This document shows, one piece after another, positions 44,389-52,933 of a stretch of 64,000 bases of DNA (position 1 is its first letter; each line of letters opens with the position of its first letter). A program made the position numbers and the translations under genes. The notes below the pieces were generated by a model. The model had not been told where the DNA came from. It searched no databases and was given only the letters and a program-made list of their open reading frames with translations. Source of the DNA: Candidatus Competibacteraceae bacterium (GTDB lineage Bacteria > Pseudomonadota > Gammaproteobacteria > Competibacterales > Competibacteraceae). The stretch is taken from the NCBI GenBank assembly GCA_016699715.1, contig CP065007.1:2856001-2920000 (forward strand), in the 5' to 3' direction.

Positions 44389-46154
44389 GGTGTGCGGCGC
44401 AGGCGGATGTTGAGATCGCGCAGTTGCGTCTCGGTGACCGGCGCCGGCGCCTGGGTCAGCAGACAGGCGGCACTCTGAGTCTTGGGAAAAGCCATCACGT
44501 CGCGGATGGAAGCGACCCCGGCCATCAGCATTACCAACCGATCCAGGCCGAAGGCCAGACCACCGTGCGGCGGGCAACCGAACTTCAGCGCATCCAGCAG
44601 GAAGCCGAACTTGGCACGCGCTTCCTCGGCGTCGATGCCGAGCAGTTCGAACACCGTGTTCTGCATCTCCTGGCGGTGAATACGCACCGAACCGCCGCCG
44701 ATTTCGCTACCATTCAGCACCATGTCATAGGCCCGGGACAGGCAGCGTCCGGGATTGGCCTGGACTTCGGCGGGATCGTCGGTGCGCGGCGCGGTGAAGG
44801 GATGATGCAGGGCATTCCAGCGCTGGTCGTGTTCGTCCCATTCGAACATCGGGAAATTGACCACCCACAACGGCGCCCATTCGCCCTTCACCAGACCCAG
44901 ATCGTGGCCGATCTTGATCCGCAGGGCACCCAATGCGTCGTTGACCACCTTGGCCGAATCCGCGCCGAAGAAGAGCAAATCGCCGTTCTCCGCGCCGGTG
45001 CGGGTGAGAATCTTGGCCAGCACCTCGTCGGCCAGGAATTTCACAATCGGCGCTTGCAGCCCCTCGCGGCCGGCGGCCACGTCGTTGACCTTGATGTAGG
45101 CCAGCCCCTTCGCGCCGTAGCGACCGACGAATTCGGTGTAGATGTCGATCTCGCGCCGGGTCAGCTTGCCACCCTCCGGGACCCGCAGCGCCGCCACCCG
45201 GCCATTCGGATCATTGGCGGGGTTGGCAAAGACCTTGAATTCCACCTTCGCCATCAGGTCCGACAGTTCGGTCAGTTCCAGCGGGATGCGCAAATCCGGC
45301 TTGTCGGAGCCGTAGCGCTGTATCGCCGTTTCGTAGGGCATGCGCGGGAAGGGGTCGGGCAGTTCCACCGCCAGCACTTCCGCGAACATCCGGCGGATCA
45401 CCTCTTCCATCAGGTCAGTGATCCCCTGTTCGTCCAGGAACGAGGTTTCGATGTCGAGCTGGGTGAATTCCGGCTGGCGGTCGGCGCGCAGGTCCTCGTC
45501 GCGGAAACAGCGCACCACCTGATAGTAGCGGTCGAAGCCGGCCATCATCAGCAACTGCTTGAATAACTGCGGCGACTGGGGCAGCGCGAAAAAGCTGCCG
45601 GGATGGGTGCGGCTGGGCACCAGGTAGTCGCGGGCACCTTCCGGGGTGGCCTTGGTCAGCATCGGGGTTTCGATGTCCAGGAAGCCCCGCTCTTCCAGGA
45701 ATCGGCGCAGGGCGCCGATCACCCGGGCGCGTAGCCGCAATCGCTCCTGCATCACCGGCCGGCGCAGGTCGAGGTAACGATAGCGCAGCCGCACTTCCTC
45801 GGAAGTATCGTCGTCGTCCAACTGGAACGGCAACGGCTCGGCACGGTTGACGATTTCCAGTTCGCGGGCCAACACCTCGATCGCGCCGGTGGTCAGATTG
45901 GGATTTTCGGTGCCCTCGGGGCGACGACGCACCCGCCCGACCACCCGCAGCACGAATTCGTTACGAACCCGCTCGGCGCTGGCGAAGGCGTCCGGCACAT
46001 CGGGGTCGATCACCACCTGCACCAGACCTTCACGGTCGCGCAGGTCGATGAAGATCACGCCGCCGTGATCGCGGCGGCGGTGCGCCCAGCCGCAGAGGAT
46101 GACATCCTGGTCGAGCAGGGTTTCGGTAACTTGGCCGCAATAGTGGCTGCGCAT
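44385..46154 (-). CDS. aspS: Aspartyl-tRNA synthetase
   Basis: 589 residues, matching E. coli AspS (590). Class II synthetase: N-terminal OB-fold anticodon domain (CGWAHRRRDHGGVIFIDLRD), motif 1 region with GFLDIETPMLTKATPEGARDY, motif 2 CFRDEDLRADRQPEFTQLD, an insertion domain, and motif 3 GGLAFGLDRLVML. It charges tRNA-Asp (possibly also tRNA-Asn, as in non-discriminating forms). The ATG at 46154 begins MRSHYCGQV; the longer frame from 46283 is not conserved. nudB follows with overlap, as in many gammaproteobacteria. Confidence 0.97.
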   Translation of the reverse strand: MRSHYCGQVTETLLDQDVILCGWAHRRRDHGGVIFIDLRDREGLVQVVIDPDVPDAFASAERVRNEFVLRVVGRVRRRPEGTENPNLTTGAIEVLARELEIVNRAEPLPFQLDDDDTSEEVRLRYRYLDLRRPVMQERLRLRARVIGALRRFLEERGFLDIETPMLTKATPEGARDYLVPSRTHPGSFFALPQSPQLFKQLLMMAGFDRYYQVVRCFRDEDLRADRQPEFTQLDIETSFLDEQGITDLMEEVIRRMFAEVLAVELPDPFPRMPYETAIQRYGSDKPDLRIPLELTELSDLMAKVEFKVFANPANDPNGRVAALRVPEGGKLTRREIDIYTEFVGRYGAKGLAYIKVNDVAAGREGLQAPIVKFLADEVLAKILTRTGAENGDLLFFGADSAKVVNDALGALRIKIGHDLGLVKGEWAPLWVVNFPMFEWDEHDQRWNALHHPFTAPRTDDPAEVQANPGRCLSRAYDMVLNGSEIGGGSVRIHRQEMQNTVFELLGIDAEEARAKFGFLLDALKFGCPPHGGLAFGLDRLVMLMAGVASIRDVMAFPKTQSAACLLTQAPAPVTETQLRDLNIRLRRTP

Positions 46155-46341
46155 GGTGTCTGATTTCCGTCGTGCAAAGCTGAGGCAGGGAAAGTCGAGG
46201 GGCCGGCGTGGCGGAGTGGCTGCTGGCAAGGGCGGAAATGGTACGGATTCAGGCCGATAGCCGCAACTGTGGCAAAAAAGCAAACGGCGCTCATCGCGCC
46301 GTTCAAGGGGTCAACCAAGCGGAGTCGTTGAAGTCTGCTTT

Positions 46342-46641
46342 TCAAACCGCCGCCGGCGTGGAACAGGTTCCGCAGCCACCGGCACCGTCGCAGGCGGGCG
46401 CCGATTTACTTTCGCTAGCGGGGGCGCTGTCGTCCTTCGCCACATTCTTCTTCTTGTCTCCGCCCTTGAAATCGGTCTCGTACCAGCCGCCGCCCTTAAG
46501 TCGGAACCCGACCACCGAGATCAGCTTCTTCAGTTCGGGCTGACCGCAGGCTGGACAGTCGCTCAACTCGGGGTCGCTGAGCTTTTGCATCACTTCCAGT
46601 TCGTGATCGCAGGACTGGCAACGGTACTCGTAAATCGGCAT
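46342..46641 (-). CDS. FmdB-family zinc-ribbon protein
   Basis: 99 residues from ATG 46641, which begins the conserved MPIYEYRCQSCDHELE. Two CxxC pairs (CQSC and CPAC) form a zinc ribbon. After a charged linker the C-terminus has CDGAGGCGTCSTPAA, a second cysteine cluster often seen in the family and of unknown role. FmdB-type proteins are small regulators or metal-binding proteins with unclear targets. First gene of the leftward aspS run; a 187-base gap to aspS leaves room for a promoter. Confidence 0.9.
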   Translation of the reverse strand: MPIYEYRCQSCDHELEVMQKLSDPELSDCPACGQPELKKLISVVGFRLKGGGWYETDFKGGDKKKNVAKDDSAPASESKSAPACDGAGGCGTCSTPAAV

Positions 46642-46752
46642 GGTACACCTCGTGGACTGACAATAGGGTGAAGAGCTCGGTACTGACTTTATGGGGATCA
46701 CTTTGAACGATTTCAAGGTGTTCGTCCAGAACAAGGCCGATCCCGCTACACT

Positions 46753-48072
46753 ATGCTCATGTTGTCTTCGCTGCGTCTACTTTTCATTGCCTGGTTCGTG
46801 TTGTGGCTGGCCGGCTGCGATTCCGATGCCGGCCGCGCGGTCACGGTGGAATTCTGGGCCATGGGCCAGGAGGGCGAGCAGGTCAAGGCGCTGCTGCCGG
46901 CGTTCGAGCGCCGTCATCCCGGCATTCGAGTGCGGGTGCAGCAGATTCCCTGGAGCGCGGCGCACGAAAAACTGCTGACCGCCCATGCCGGCGACGCCAT
47001 GCCGGATGCGTTCCAGCTCGGCAACACCTGGATTCCCGAATTCGTGGCCCTGCGCGCCATCGAACCACTGGACGAACGGCTGCGCGACTGGCCGGAAGCG
47101 GCGCTGGCCGACTATTTCCCCGGCATTCTCGCCACCAACCGCCTGGCCGGACGGACCTACGCCCTGCCCTGGTATGTGGACACCCGGCTGTTTTTCTACC
47201 GTGGCGATCTGCTGGCCGCCGCCGGGTTTCCCGAACCGCCGGTCACCTGGGACGGCTGGCTGCAAGCGATGAGCGCGCTCAAGGCTCCAGGTGGCGGGGC
47301 GCGTTACGCGATCCTGCTACCCATCAACGAATGGCAGTTGCCGGTCATTCTCGCCCTGCAACGCGGCGCTACCCTGCTGCGCGACCGGGATCAATACGGT
47401 AATTTTCGGGACCCGCGCTTTCGCGACGCCTTTACCTTCTATCTGAACCTGTTCGCGCGGGGGCTGGCCCCGCCGGTGGGCAATACCCAGATGGCCAACC
47501 TTTATCAGGAATTCGCCAGCGGCGCTTTCGCCATCTATGTCAGCGGCCCGTGGAACATCGGCGAGTTCGGCCGGCGGCTGCCGGCGGCGCTGCAACCGCA
47601 CTGGAACACCGCGCCGCTACCAGAATTTACCCATGCCTCCCCCCTCCCACCGGGAGAGGAGGGGGTGAAGGCGGTGGGCGTGTCGCTGGCCGGTGGCGCC
47701 AGTCTGGCGCTCAGCCGCAACTCGCCCCGGCGGGAAGCGGCCTGGCGGTTGCTGGAGTTCCTGGCCGAGCCGGAACAGCAGGCACGATTCTACCAACTGA
47801 CCGGCGATCTGCCGGCGCGGCAGTCGGCCTGGAATGATCCGGCGCTGGCCGGCAATCGTCATGCCCAGGCATTCCGGGAGCAGTTGCAACACCTGCGGGC
47901 GACGCCGCCGATCCCCGAATGGGAACGCATCGCCAGCCGCATCGCCTACTACGCCGAACTGGCGATTCGTCAGGAATTGAGCGCGGACGAGGCACTGGCG
48001 GCGTTGGATCGGGACGTGGATCGGATTCTGGAGAAACGGCGCTGGCTGCTGAGCCGGGGGTTGGTGCCATGA
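46753..48072 (+). CDS. Sugar ABC transporter substrate-binding lipoprotein
   Basis: 439 residues. The N-terminus carries a signal peptide and lipobox (FVLWLAGCDS). The body is a MalE/UgpB-type solute-binding protein (VEFWAMGQEGEQVKALLPAF, PWYVDTRLFFYRGDLLAAAG, FAIYVSGPWNIGEFG, SLAGGASLAL). It captures a sugar or glycerol-phosphate-like ligand in the periplasm. About 14 residues (ASPLPPGEEGVKAV, from about 295) are encoded by a REP-like repeat and form an extra insertion before the otherwise conserved GVSLAGGASLA. The gene overlaps the next by four bases (ATGA). Confidence 0.92.
   Translation: MLMLSSLRLLFIAWFVLWLAGCDSDAGRAVTVEFWAMGQEGEQVKALLPAFERRHPGIRVRVQQIPWSAAHEKLLTAHAGDAMPDAFQLGNTWIPEFVALRAIEPLDERLRDWPEAALADYFPGILATNRLAGRTYALPWYVDTRLFFYRGDLLAAAGFPEPPVTWDGWLQAMSALKAPGGGARYAILLPINEWQLPVILALQRGATLLRDRDQYGNFRDPRFRDAFTFYLNLFARGLAPPVGNTQMANLYQEFASGAFAIYVSGPWNIGEFGRRLPAALQPHWNTAPLPEFTHASPLPPGEEGVKAVGVSLAGGASLALSRNSPRREAAWRLLEFLAEPEQQARFYQLTGDLPARQSAWNDPALAGNRHAQAFREQLQHLRATPPIPEWERIASRIAYYAELAIRQELSADEALAALDRDVDRILEKRRWLLSRGLVP
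47635..47680. repeat. REP-like element inserted in frame in the substrate-binding-protein gene
   Basis: CCCCCCTCCCACCGGGAGAG then GAGGGGGTGAAGGCGGTGG. The hairpin CCTCCCACCGGGAGAGG plus G-rich tail keep the reading frame open and add about 14 residues near residue 295. Confidence 0.75.
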
Positions 48073-48959
48073 CCGGCCAGGAACGTCACGCCGCCCGCAG
48101 CGCCAGGGCCTTTCTGGCGCCGGCGCTGCTGCTGATCGCGGTGTTTTTCTTCCTGCCGGTGCTGGCGGCGCTACTGCTGAGCTTCACCGATTTCGACATC
48201 TACGCGCTGGGCGATCTGAATCGGCTCCGTTTCGTCGGCTTGCGCAACTATCTGGATTTGCTGCAAAGTCCGCTGTTCTGGACAGCGCTCGGCAACACCT
48301 TTTATTTCGTGGTGGTGGGAGGGCCGCTGTCGGTGGCGGTCTCGCTGGGCGCGGCGCTGCTGGTGAACGCGCCACTGACCCGCTTTCCCGGTTTCTTCCG
48401 CGCCGCCTTCTTCCTGCCGGTGGTCACGACCCTGGTGGCGGTGGCGGTGGTGTGGCGTTATCTCTACCATCCCCGCTACGGCTTGCTGAATTACGGCCTC
48501 GGCCTGCTCGGCATCGACCCCATCGACTGGCTGGGCGACCCGGCCTGGGCGATGCCGGCGATCATCCTCATGGCGGTGTGGAAAAACTTCGGCTTCAACA
48601 TGATCATCTTCATCGCCGGCTTGCAGAACATTCCGACTCAACTCTACGAGGCGGCGCGGATCGACGGGGCCAGTGGCTGGCGGCAGTTCCGCTACATCAC
48701 CCTGCCGCTGCTGGGGCCGACCTTCCTGTTCGTGGCCCTGATGACCATGATCGGTTATTTCCAGGTCTTCGCGGAGCCCTATGTGATGACCCAGGGCGGC
48801 CCGGCCAACCGCACGCTCAGCGTGGTGCTGCTGATGTACGAGGAAGGTTTCCGCTGGTGGAACATGGGCTACGCCTCGGCGGCGGCGTTCATGCTGTTCG
48901 TGCTGATCCTGGCCGGAACCCTGCTGCAATTGAAGTTGCGGCGGAGAGACCCGGAATGA
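48069..48959 (+). CDS. Sugar ABC transporter permease (MalF/UgpA type)
   Basis: 296 residues with six membrane segments and the EAA loop EAARIDGASGWRQFRYITLP that contacts the ATPase. It forms the inner-membrane channel with the next gene. The ATG at 48069 overlaps the preceding stop (ATGA), and its own stop overlaps the next start, showing a coupled three-gene unit. Confidence 0.93.
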   Translation: MTGQERHAARSARAFLAPALLLIAVFFFLPVLAALLLSFTDFDIYALGDLNRLRFVGLRNYLDLLQSPLFWTALGNTFYFVVVGGPLSVAVSLGAALLVNAPLTRFPGFFRAAFFLPVVTTLVAVAVVWRYLYHPRYGLLNYGLGLLGIDPIDWLGDPAWAMPAIILMAVWKNFGFNMIIFIAGLQNIPTQLYEAARIDGASGWRQFRYITLPLLGPTFLFVALMTMIGYFQVFAEPYVMTQGGPANRTLSVVLLMYEEGFRWWNMGYASAAAFMLFVLILAGTLLQLKLRRRDPE

Positions 48960-49789
48960 ACCGCCTCCTCCATCGCATCCTTCCCACCCTGCTGGTATAC
49001 GGCCTGCTGATGCTTGGCACGGCGCTGGCGCTGGCGCCGCTGCTGTGGATGCTGGTGGCCTCGCTGATGCCACCCGGCGAGGCCACCGGCTATCCGCCGC
49101 GATTGTGGCCCAGCACGGTGACGTTCGAACACTACGTGGCGCTGTTCAGCCGCCTCGACCTGGGCCGCTACCTGCTCAACAGCACCCTGCTGGCCAGCGC
49201 CGTGACCGTGATCTCGCTGTTCGTCAACTCGATGGCGGGCTATGCCTTCGCCAAGTTCCGCTTCCGCTATCGGGACCGGCTGTTTCGAACCCTGCTGGCG
49301 GCCATGGTGATCCCGGCCCAGGTGGCGATGCTGCCATTGTTCCTGCTGCTCAAGCAGTTCGGTCTGATCAACACTTATTGGGGCGTCATTATCCCTGGGA
49401 TGGCCAGCATCTTCGGCATTTTCCTGATCCGCCAGTATCTGCTGGCCATTCCCGACAGCCTGCTGGATGCCGCGCGCATGGACGGCGCCGGTGAGTTCCG
49501 CATCTATTGGGCGCTGGTGCTACCACTGTGCCGGCCGATCCTGGTAACGCTGGCAATCTTCACCTTCATGGGCACCTGGAACGATTTCATGTGGCCGCTG
49601 ATCGTGCTGACCGACAGCGCCATGTACACCCTGCCGGTGGCGTTGGCCAACCTGCTGGGCGAGCATGTACAGGACACGGAATTGATGATGGCCGGCTCGG
49701 TGCTGACCGTACTGCCAGTGCTGTTGCTGTTTGTGGCCCTGCAAAAGCACTACATCGCCGGCATCATGCTGGGCGGAATGAAAGGTTAA
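48956..49789 (+). CDS. Sugar ABC transporter permease (MalG/UgpE type)
   Basis: 277 residues, six membrane segments, with the EAA-loop sequence DAARMDGAGEFRIYWALVLP. It pairs with the upstream permease. The ATG at 48956 overlaps the previous stop. No ATP-binding subunit follows; the next gene is on the other strand. The importer must borrow an MsmK/UgpC-type ATPase encoded elsewhere, which is common for this family. Confidence 0.93.
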   Translation: MNRLLHRILPTLLVYGLLMLGTALALAPLLWMLVASLMPPGEATGYPPRLWPSTVTFEHYVALFSRLDLGRYLLNSTLLASAVTVISLFVNSMAGYAFAKFRFRYRDRLFRTLLAAMVIPAQVAMLPLFLLLKQFGLINTYWGVIIPGMASIFGIFLIRQYLLAIPDSLLDAARMDGAGEFRIYWALVLPLCRPILVTLAIFTFMGTWNDFMWPLIVLTDSAMYTLPVALANLLGEHVQDTELMMAGSVLTVLPVLLLFVALQKHYIAGIMLGGMKG

Positions 49790-49821
49790 ACGGCGTCCGA
49801 ACCCTTCCATCCCGGGAGGAT

Positions 49822-50706
49822 TTACTTGGCACCGTCGCCCAGCACCCGGCTGGCGGCCAGCAGCATCACCTTGGACAGCCGGGTGCGCTGATCGGCGGTC
49901 AACTTGCTCTTGTTGGCCAGCATCAGCCCCCGGGTGCAAATCGTGTCCACCATGGTATCGAAACCCCACTTCTTTTCGGCCACGGTCACATCCTCGAAGG
50001 TATATACGGCGCTACCGTCGGGCAGTTTGTCATTCAAATCCCAATCCTTGACCGGCACCAGCCGGAAATCCTTGGGGTTTTCCAACACCACCTGCATCTC
50101 GGTGGATTTGGCCATCGGCCGCTGCACCACCATCGCCGCCTGAATCGGGCTGGCCTTGCCGCCGCTCTTGATCTGCAACAGCGCCTCGGCCCCGTCCATG
50201 TAGGCCGGCGCCGTGTTCTTGAATTTCGGTTCCAAAAGGGTCATGTATTCCCAGGTCACCGCCACGCCGCTGTTGGGCGACTGCACCGCGATCAGTTTTT
50301 TGCCGGCTTTCTGCAAGTCGCCGTCGTCGCGGATATCACTGTCCTTGCCGGTGACGATGAATACGCATTCCTTGCCGATCTCGCCCAGACTGATGAACTT
50401 GTCGGCGAATTCGGGATGATCCTTGAGGTAGTACTTCAAGGCGTCAGCCTGGGTCAGCCCCACGCTGACCGGACTATTGGGATCGTCGAGTCGGCCGAGA
50501 TTTTCCAGCGAGCCGGCGCTGGTTAGCACCTGAACGGGCTGATCCTGTTCGGCCATTACGGTTTTCAGGCGCTCGCCGATGGTGTTGTAGCCGCCGCCAC
50601 TCTTGCCGGTGCTCACGACGATCGGTGGGTCGGCGGCTTGGGCCAAGCCCGCGTACAGGCCGGCGGCGAGGAGGAGGGCGTGCAACAGTCCGGATTTCAA
50701 GTTCAT
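49822..50706 (-). CDS. TAXI-family periplasmic solute-binding protein
   Basis: 294 residues with a signal peptide (LLHALLLAAGLYAGLAQAA). The start of the mature part, VSTGKSGGGYNTIGERL, and the later GSLENLGRL and VGLTQADALKYYL are typical of TAXI-type solute receptors (TRAP transporters) and related substrate-binding proteins. The ligand is unknown; glutamate-like or small carboxylates are typical for TAXI. No TRAP membrane subunit is in the window. ATG 50706 has GGAGA upstream; a longer frame to 50799 lacks a signal peptide. Confidence 0.78.
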   Translation of the reverse strand: MNLKSGLLHALLLAAGLYAGLAQAADPPIVVSTGKSGGGYNTIGERLKTVMAEQDQPVQVLTSAGSLENLGRLDDPNSPVSVGLTQADALKYYLKDHPEFADKFISLGEIGKECVFIVTGKDSDIRDDGDLQKAGKKLIAVQSPNSGVAVTWEYMTLLEPKFKNTAPAYMDGAEALLQIKSGGKASPIQAAMVVQRPMAKSTEMQVVLENPKDFRLVPVKDWDLNDKLPDGSAVYTFEDVTVAEKKWGFDTMVDTICTRGLMLANKSKLTADQRTRLSKVMLLAASRVLGDGAK

Positions 50707-50779
50707 GCTGAGTTCTCCTTGAGATAAAGCCCGAGGTTGCCGATGACGGTCACGGTCACCGGCGACCGTCGCTGGATAC

Positions 50780-51661
50780 TCAATACAGTTTAGATTCACC
50801 CGGCGGCCGTGTCTTGAAGCGCTTGTAGGCCCACAGATATTGCGCGGGGAGCGAACGAACCGCCGCTTCCACGCCCCGGTTCAGGGCCGCCGCCGATTCT
50901 TCCAGCGACGCGGCGACGCTCACCTCCGGCAACGCCCGCAGATGCAGCGCATAACCCTCGCCGCGCGGCAAGCGCTCGGCCCAGGTCAGGAACACCGGAA
51001 CACCGGTTTTCAATGCCAGCCGCGAGACCAGGGTCATGGTGCTGGCGGCGATGCCGAAGAACGACGCGAATACACCGCCCTCATCACCGGGGTCCTGATC
51101 GGGGAGAATGCCGAGAATTTCGCCATTGCGCAGCGAGGTTAACAGGGTGCGTACCCCACGGGTGTCGGTGGCGACCACCTTGCCGCCGACCCGGCCGCGC
51201 CCCCGAACGCTGAGATCATCAAGTCCCAAGCGGCTGGGACGATAGAGGATAGTTAGCGGATGACGGCTGGAGTAGTACAAGCCGGCCATTTCCCAGGCGC
51301 CCAGATGCGGCGTGAGCAGAATCGCCCCTCGCTGTTGCCGCGCGGCGGCGGCCAGCGCTTCCTCGCCGGTTACCGAACCCCGCACCAGCGCCAGCACCCG
51401 CGCGCCGGGCCACAGCCAGAGCGGTCCCAATTCCAGCAGCAGCTTGCCGGTTTCCATCAGGTTATCGCGGAGCAGGCGATCGCGGTCTACATCCGCCATT
51501 TCGGGAAATACCAGGGCCAGATTGCGGCTGGCGATCCGCCGCAGATCGTTGGGAATCCACCGCAATAAGCTGCCGACCCACACGCCGATGAGGTGTGTCA
51601 GAGGCAACGGCAACAGGCTAGTCAGGCGCAGCAGCCCGATGATTGCCGCCCGCCGGATCAT
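50780..51661 (-). CDS. LpxL/HtrB-type lysophospholipid acyltransferase
   Basis: 293 residues. One N-terminal membrane segment, then the acyltransferase motif HLGAWEM (H-x4-E) and a downstream LGILPDQDPGDEGGVFASFFG, typical of the lipid A late acyltransferase family. It adds an acyl chain to lipid A or a related lysolipid on the inner membrane. The start overlaps the DUF2007 stop by four bases, and mlaA is next upstream: an outer-membrane lipid operon. Confidence 0.88.
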   Translation of the reverse strand: MIRRAAIIGLLRLTSLLPLPLTHLIGVWVGSLLRWIPNDLRRIASRNLALVFPEMADVDRDRLLRDNLMETGKLLLELGPLWLWPGARVLALVRGSVTGEEALAAAARQQRGAILLTPHLGAWEMAGLYYSSRHPLTILYRPSRLGLDDLSVRGRGRVGGKVVATDTRGVRTLLTSLRNGEILGILPDQDPGDEGGVFASFFGIAASTMTLVSRLALKTGVPVFLTWAERLPRGEGYALHLRALPEVSVAASLEESAAALNRGVEAAVRSLPAQYLWAYKRFKTRPPGESKLY

Positions 51662-51888
51662 GACTCCAGCTCAAGTTCCCCGGAATAGTCCCACGCCAAC
51701 ACACTGCGCGCGCGCTCCAGCTCCGGTTCCGGAACCTGGAGTTCGATCCCGTCGGCGACGATGCCAAGTCGCAGCAGCGACCGATCCACCAGCACGCAGG
51801 GAATATCTTCGACCAGCAACCGGCCACGGGCGATCTCGGCCGGCGCCAGAGCATCGAACACGGTCAGGCTGGTCCAAGGTGCGTTCAT
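51658..51888 (-). CDS. DUF2007 protein
   Basis: 76 residues, the usual size for DUF2007 (putative signal-transducing protein). The pattern VFDALAPAEIARGRLLVEDIPCVLVDR is typical; it is an alpha/beta fold like PII-type or ACT-like domains. Function unknown. It overlaps both neighbours by four bases, so it is co-translated with mlaA and the acyltransferase gene. Confidence 0.85.
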   Translation of the reverse strand: MNAPWTSLTVFDALAPAEIARGRLLVEDIPCVLVDRSLLRLGIVADGIELQVPEPELERARSVLAWDYSGELELES

Positions 51889-52631
51889 TGCAGGGGGTTA
51901 TCCGGGTCGGGGTCAAAATCGAAATCCGGCGCGGGTGGACTGCCGTCGTATACCAGGTTGTGTCGATACTGCAGATAGGCGCTGCGCTGAAACGAATAGG
52001 GATCGATCTGGTCTTCGGCCAGAACCCGCTCGATCCGCAATAGATCAGACCGCCGATTGATCAGATCCAAACCCCACAGGCCCCAGGCCACCGCCTCGGA
52101 ATCCGTCGCCCAAGTGATCGGATTGGTGAAGAAATTGCCGACCAGCCCGATGGCGTCGCGCACCGTGCTCGGCCCCAAGAACGGCAGTACTAAATAGGGG
52201 CCATTACCGAAACCCCAATAGCCCAGCGTCTGGCCGAAATCCTCATTGTGCTTGGGCAGTTCCATGCGACTGGCGACATCGAACAGGCCGGCCACGCCGA
52301 AGGTCGTGTTGAACACGATCCGGCTACTGTCCATCGCCGCCAAGCGCAACTTGAATTGCAGCACATCGTTGAGCAGCACCACCACATCGTTGAGGTTGCT
52401 GAAGAAGTTGCCGATGCTGATGGTGATCGGTTCGGGCAGCACTCTCCGATAGGTCTTGGCGACCGGTTTGAACACCGCTTTGTCCACTGCGTCGTTGAAG
52501 GCGAACATGGCACGATTGTAGCTTTCGAGGGAATCCTGTTCGTCGCGCGACAGCTCGCTAGTCGATGCGCAGCCCACCAGCAGCAGGGCGGTGCCAGCGG
52601 CGATCAGAAAACGACGGGGTAAGATATTCAT
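51885..52631 (-). CDS. mlaA: MlaA (VacJ) outer-membrane lipoprotein
   Basis: 248 residues with a lipobox (LLLVGCAS). Mature signatures: SYNRAMFAFNDAVDKAVFKPVAK, DFGQTLGYWGFGNGPYLVLP, LGPSTVRDAIGLVG. MlaA sits in the outer membrane and passes phospholipids from the outer leaflet to the Mla system, keeping lipid asymmetry. The ATG at 52631 gives the correct signal peptide; the track frame from 52703 adds an unlikely extension. The Mla inner-membrane genes are not in this window. Confidence 0.95.
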   Translation of the reverse strand: MNILPRRFLIAAGTALLLVGCASTSELSRDEQDSLESYNRAMFAFNDAVDKAVFKPVAKTYRRVLPEPITISIGNFFSNLNDVVVLLNDVLQFKLRLAAMDSSRIVFNTTFGVAGLFDVASRMELPKHNEDFGQTLGYWGFGNGPYLVLPFLGPSTVRDAIGLVGNFFTNPITWATDSEAVAWGLWGLDLINRRSDLLRIERVLAEDQIDPYSFQRSAYLQYRHNLVYDGSPPAPDFDFDPDPDNPLQ

Positions 52632-52933
52632 GAGCCTGGAAACGCCAAGGCTGGGGCGAAATTGCCTAAAAACGATTTTACTCCAAGCTCGGACCTTGCG
52701 CATGGCGTGCGCTCAAGTCTTCTCCTCGTGCGGCGGCGGGAAACCCGACAGACTCACGATCGGGGTCGCTCCAGGCATGATTCGCTCATGAATGCGCCCA
52801 TGAAATCCCCAATCCCGCCGATGGCGCGACCGATCGCGTGTCATCGAATCCCCGTGCCTCCTCACGGTGCACCGCTATAATACGGAAAATCCCATTTTAT
52901 CCTGACCCGACTCGGGAAGAAAAAGGATCGCCC
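52632..52933. other. Divergent intergenic region with a candidate -10 for the HD-GYP gene
   Basis: A TATAAT hexamer lies at 52876-52881 on the plus strand, about 52 bases before the GAF/HD-GYP start. No good -35 element is seen at the proper distance, so the promoter call is tentative. No further gene or repeat is seen. Confidence 0.4.
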
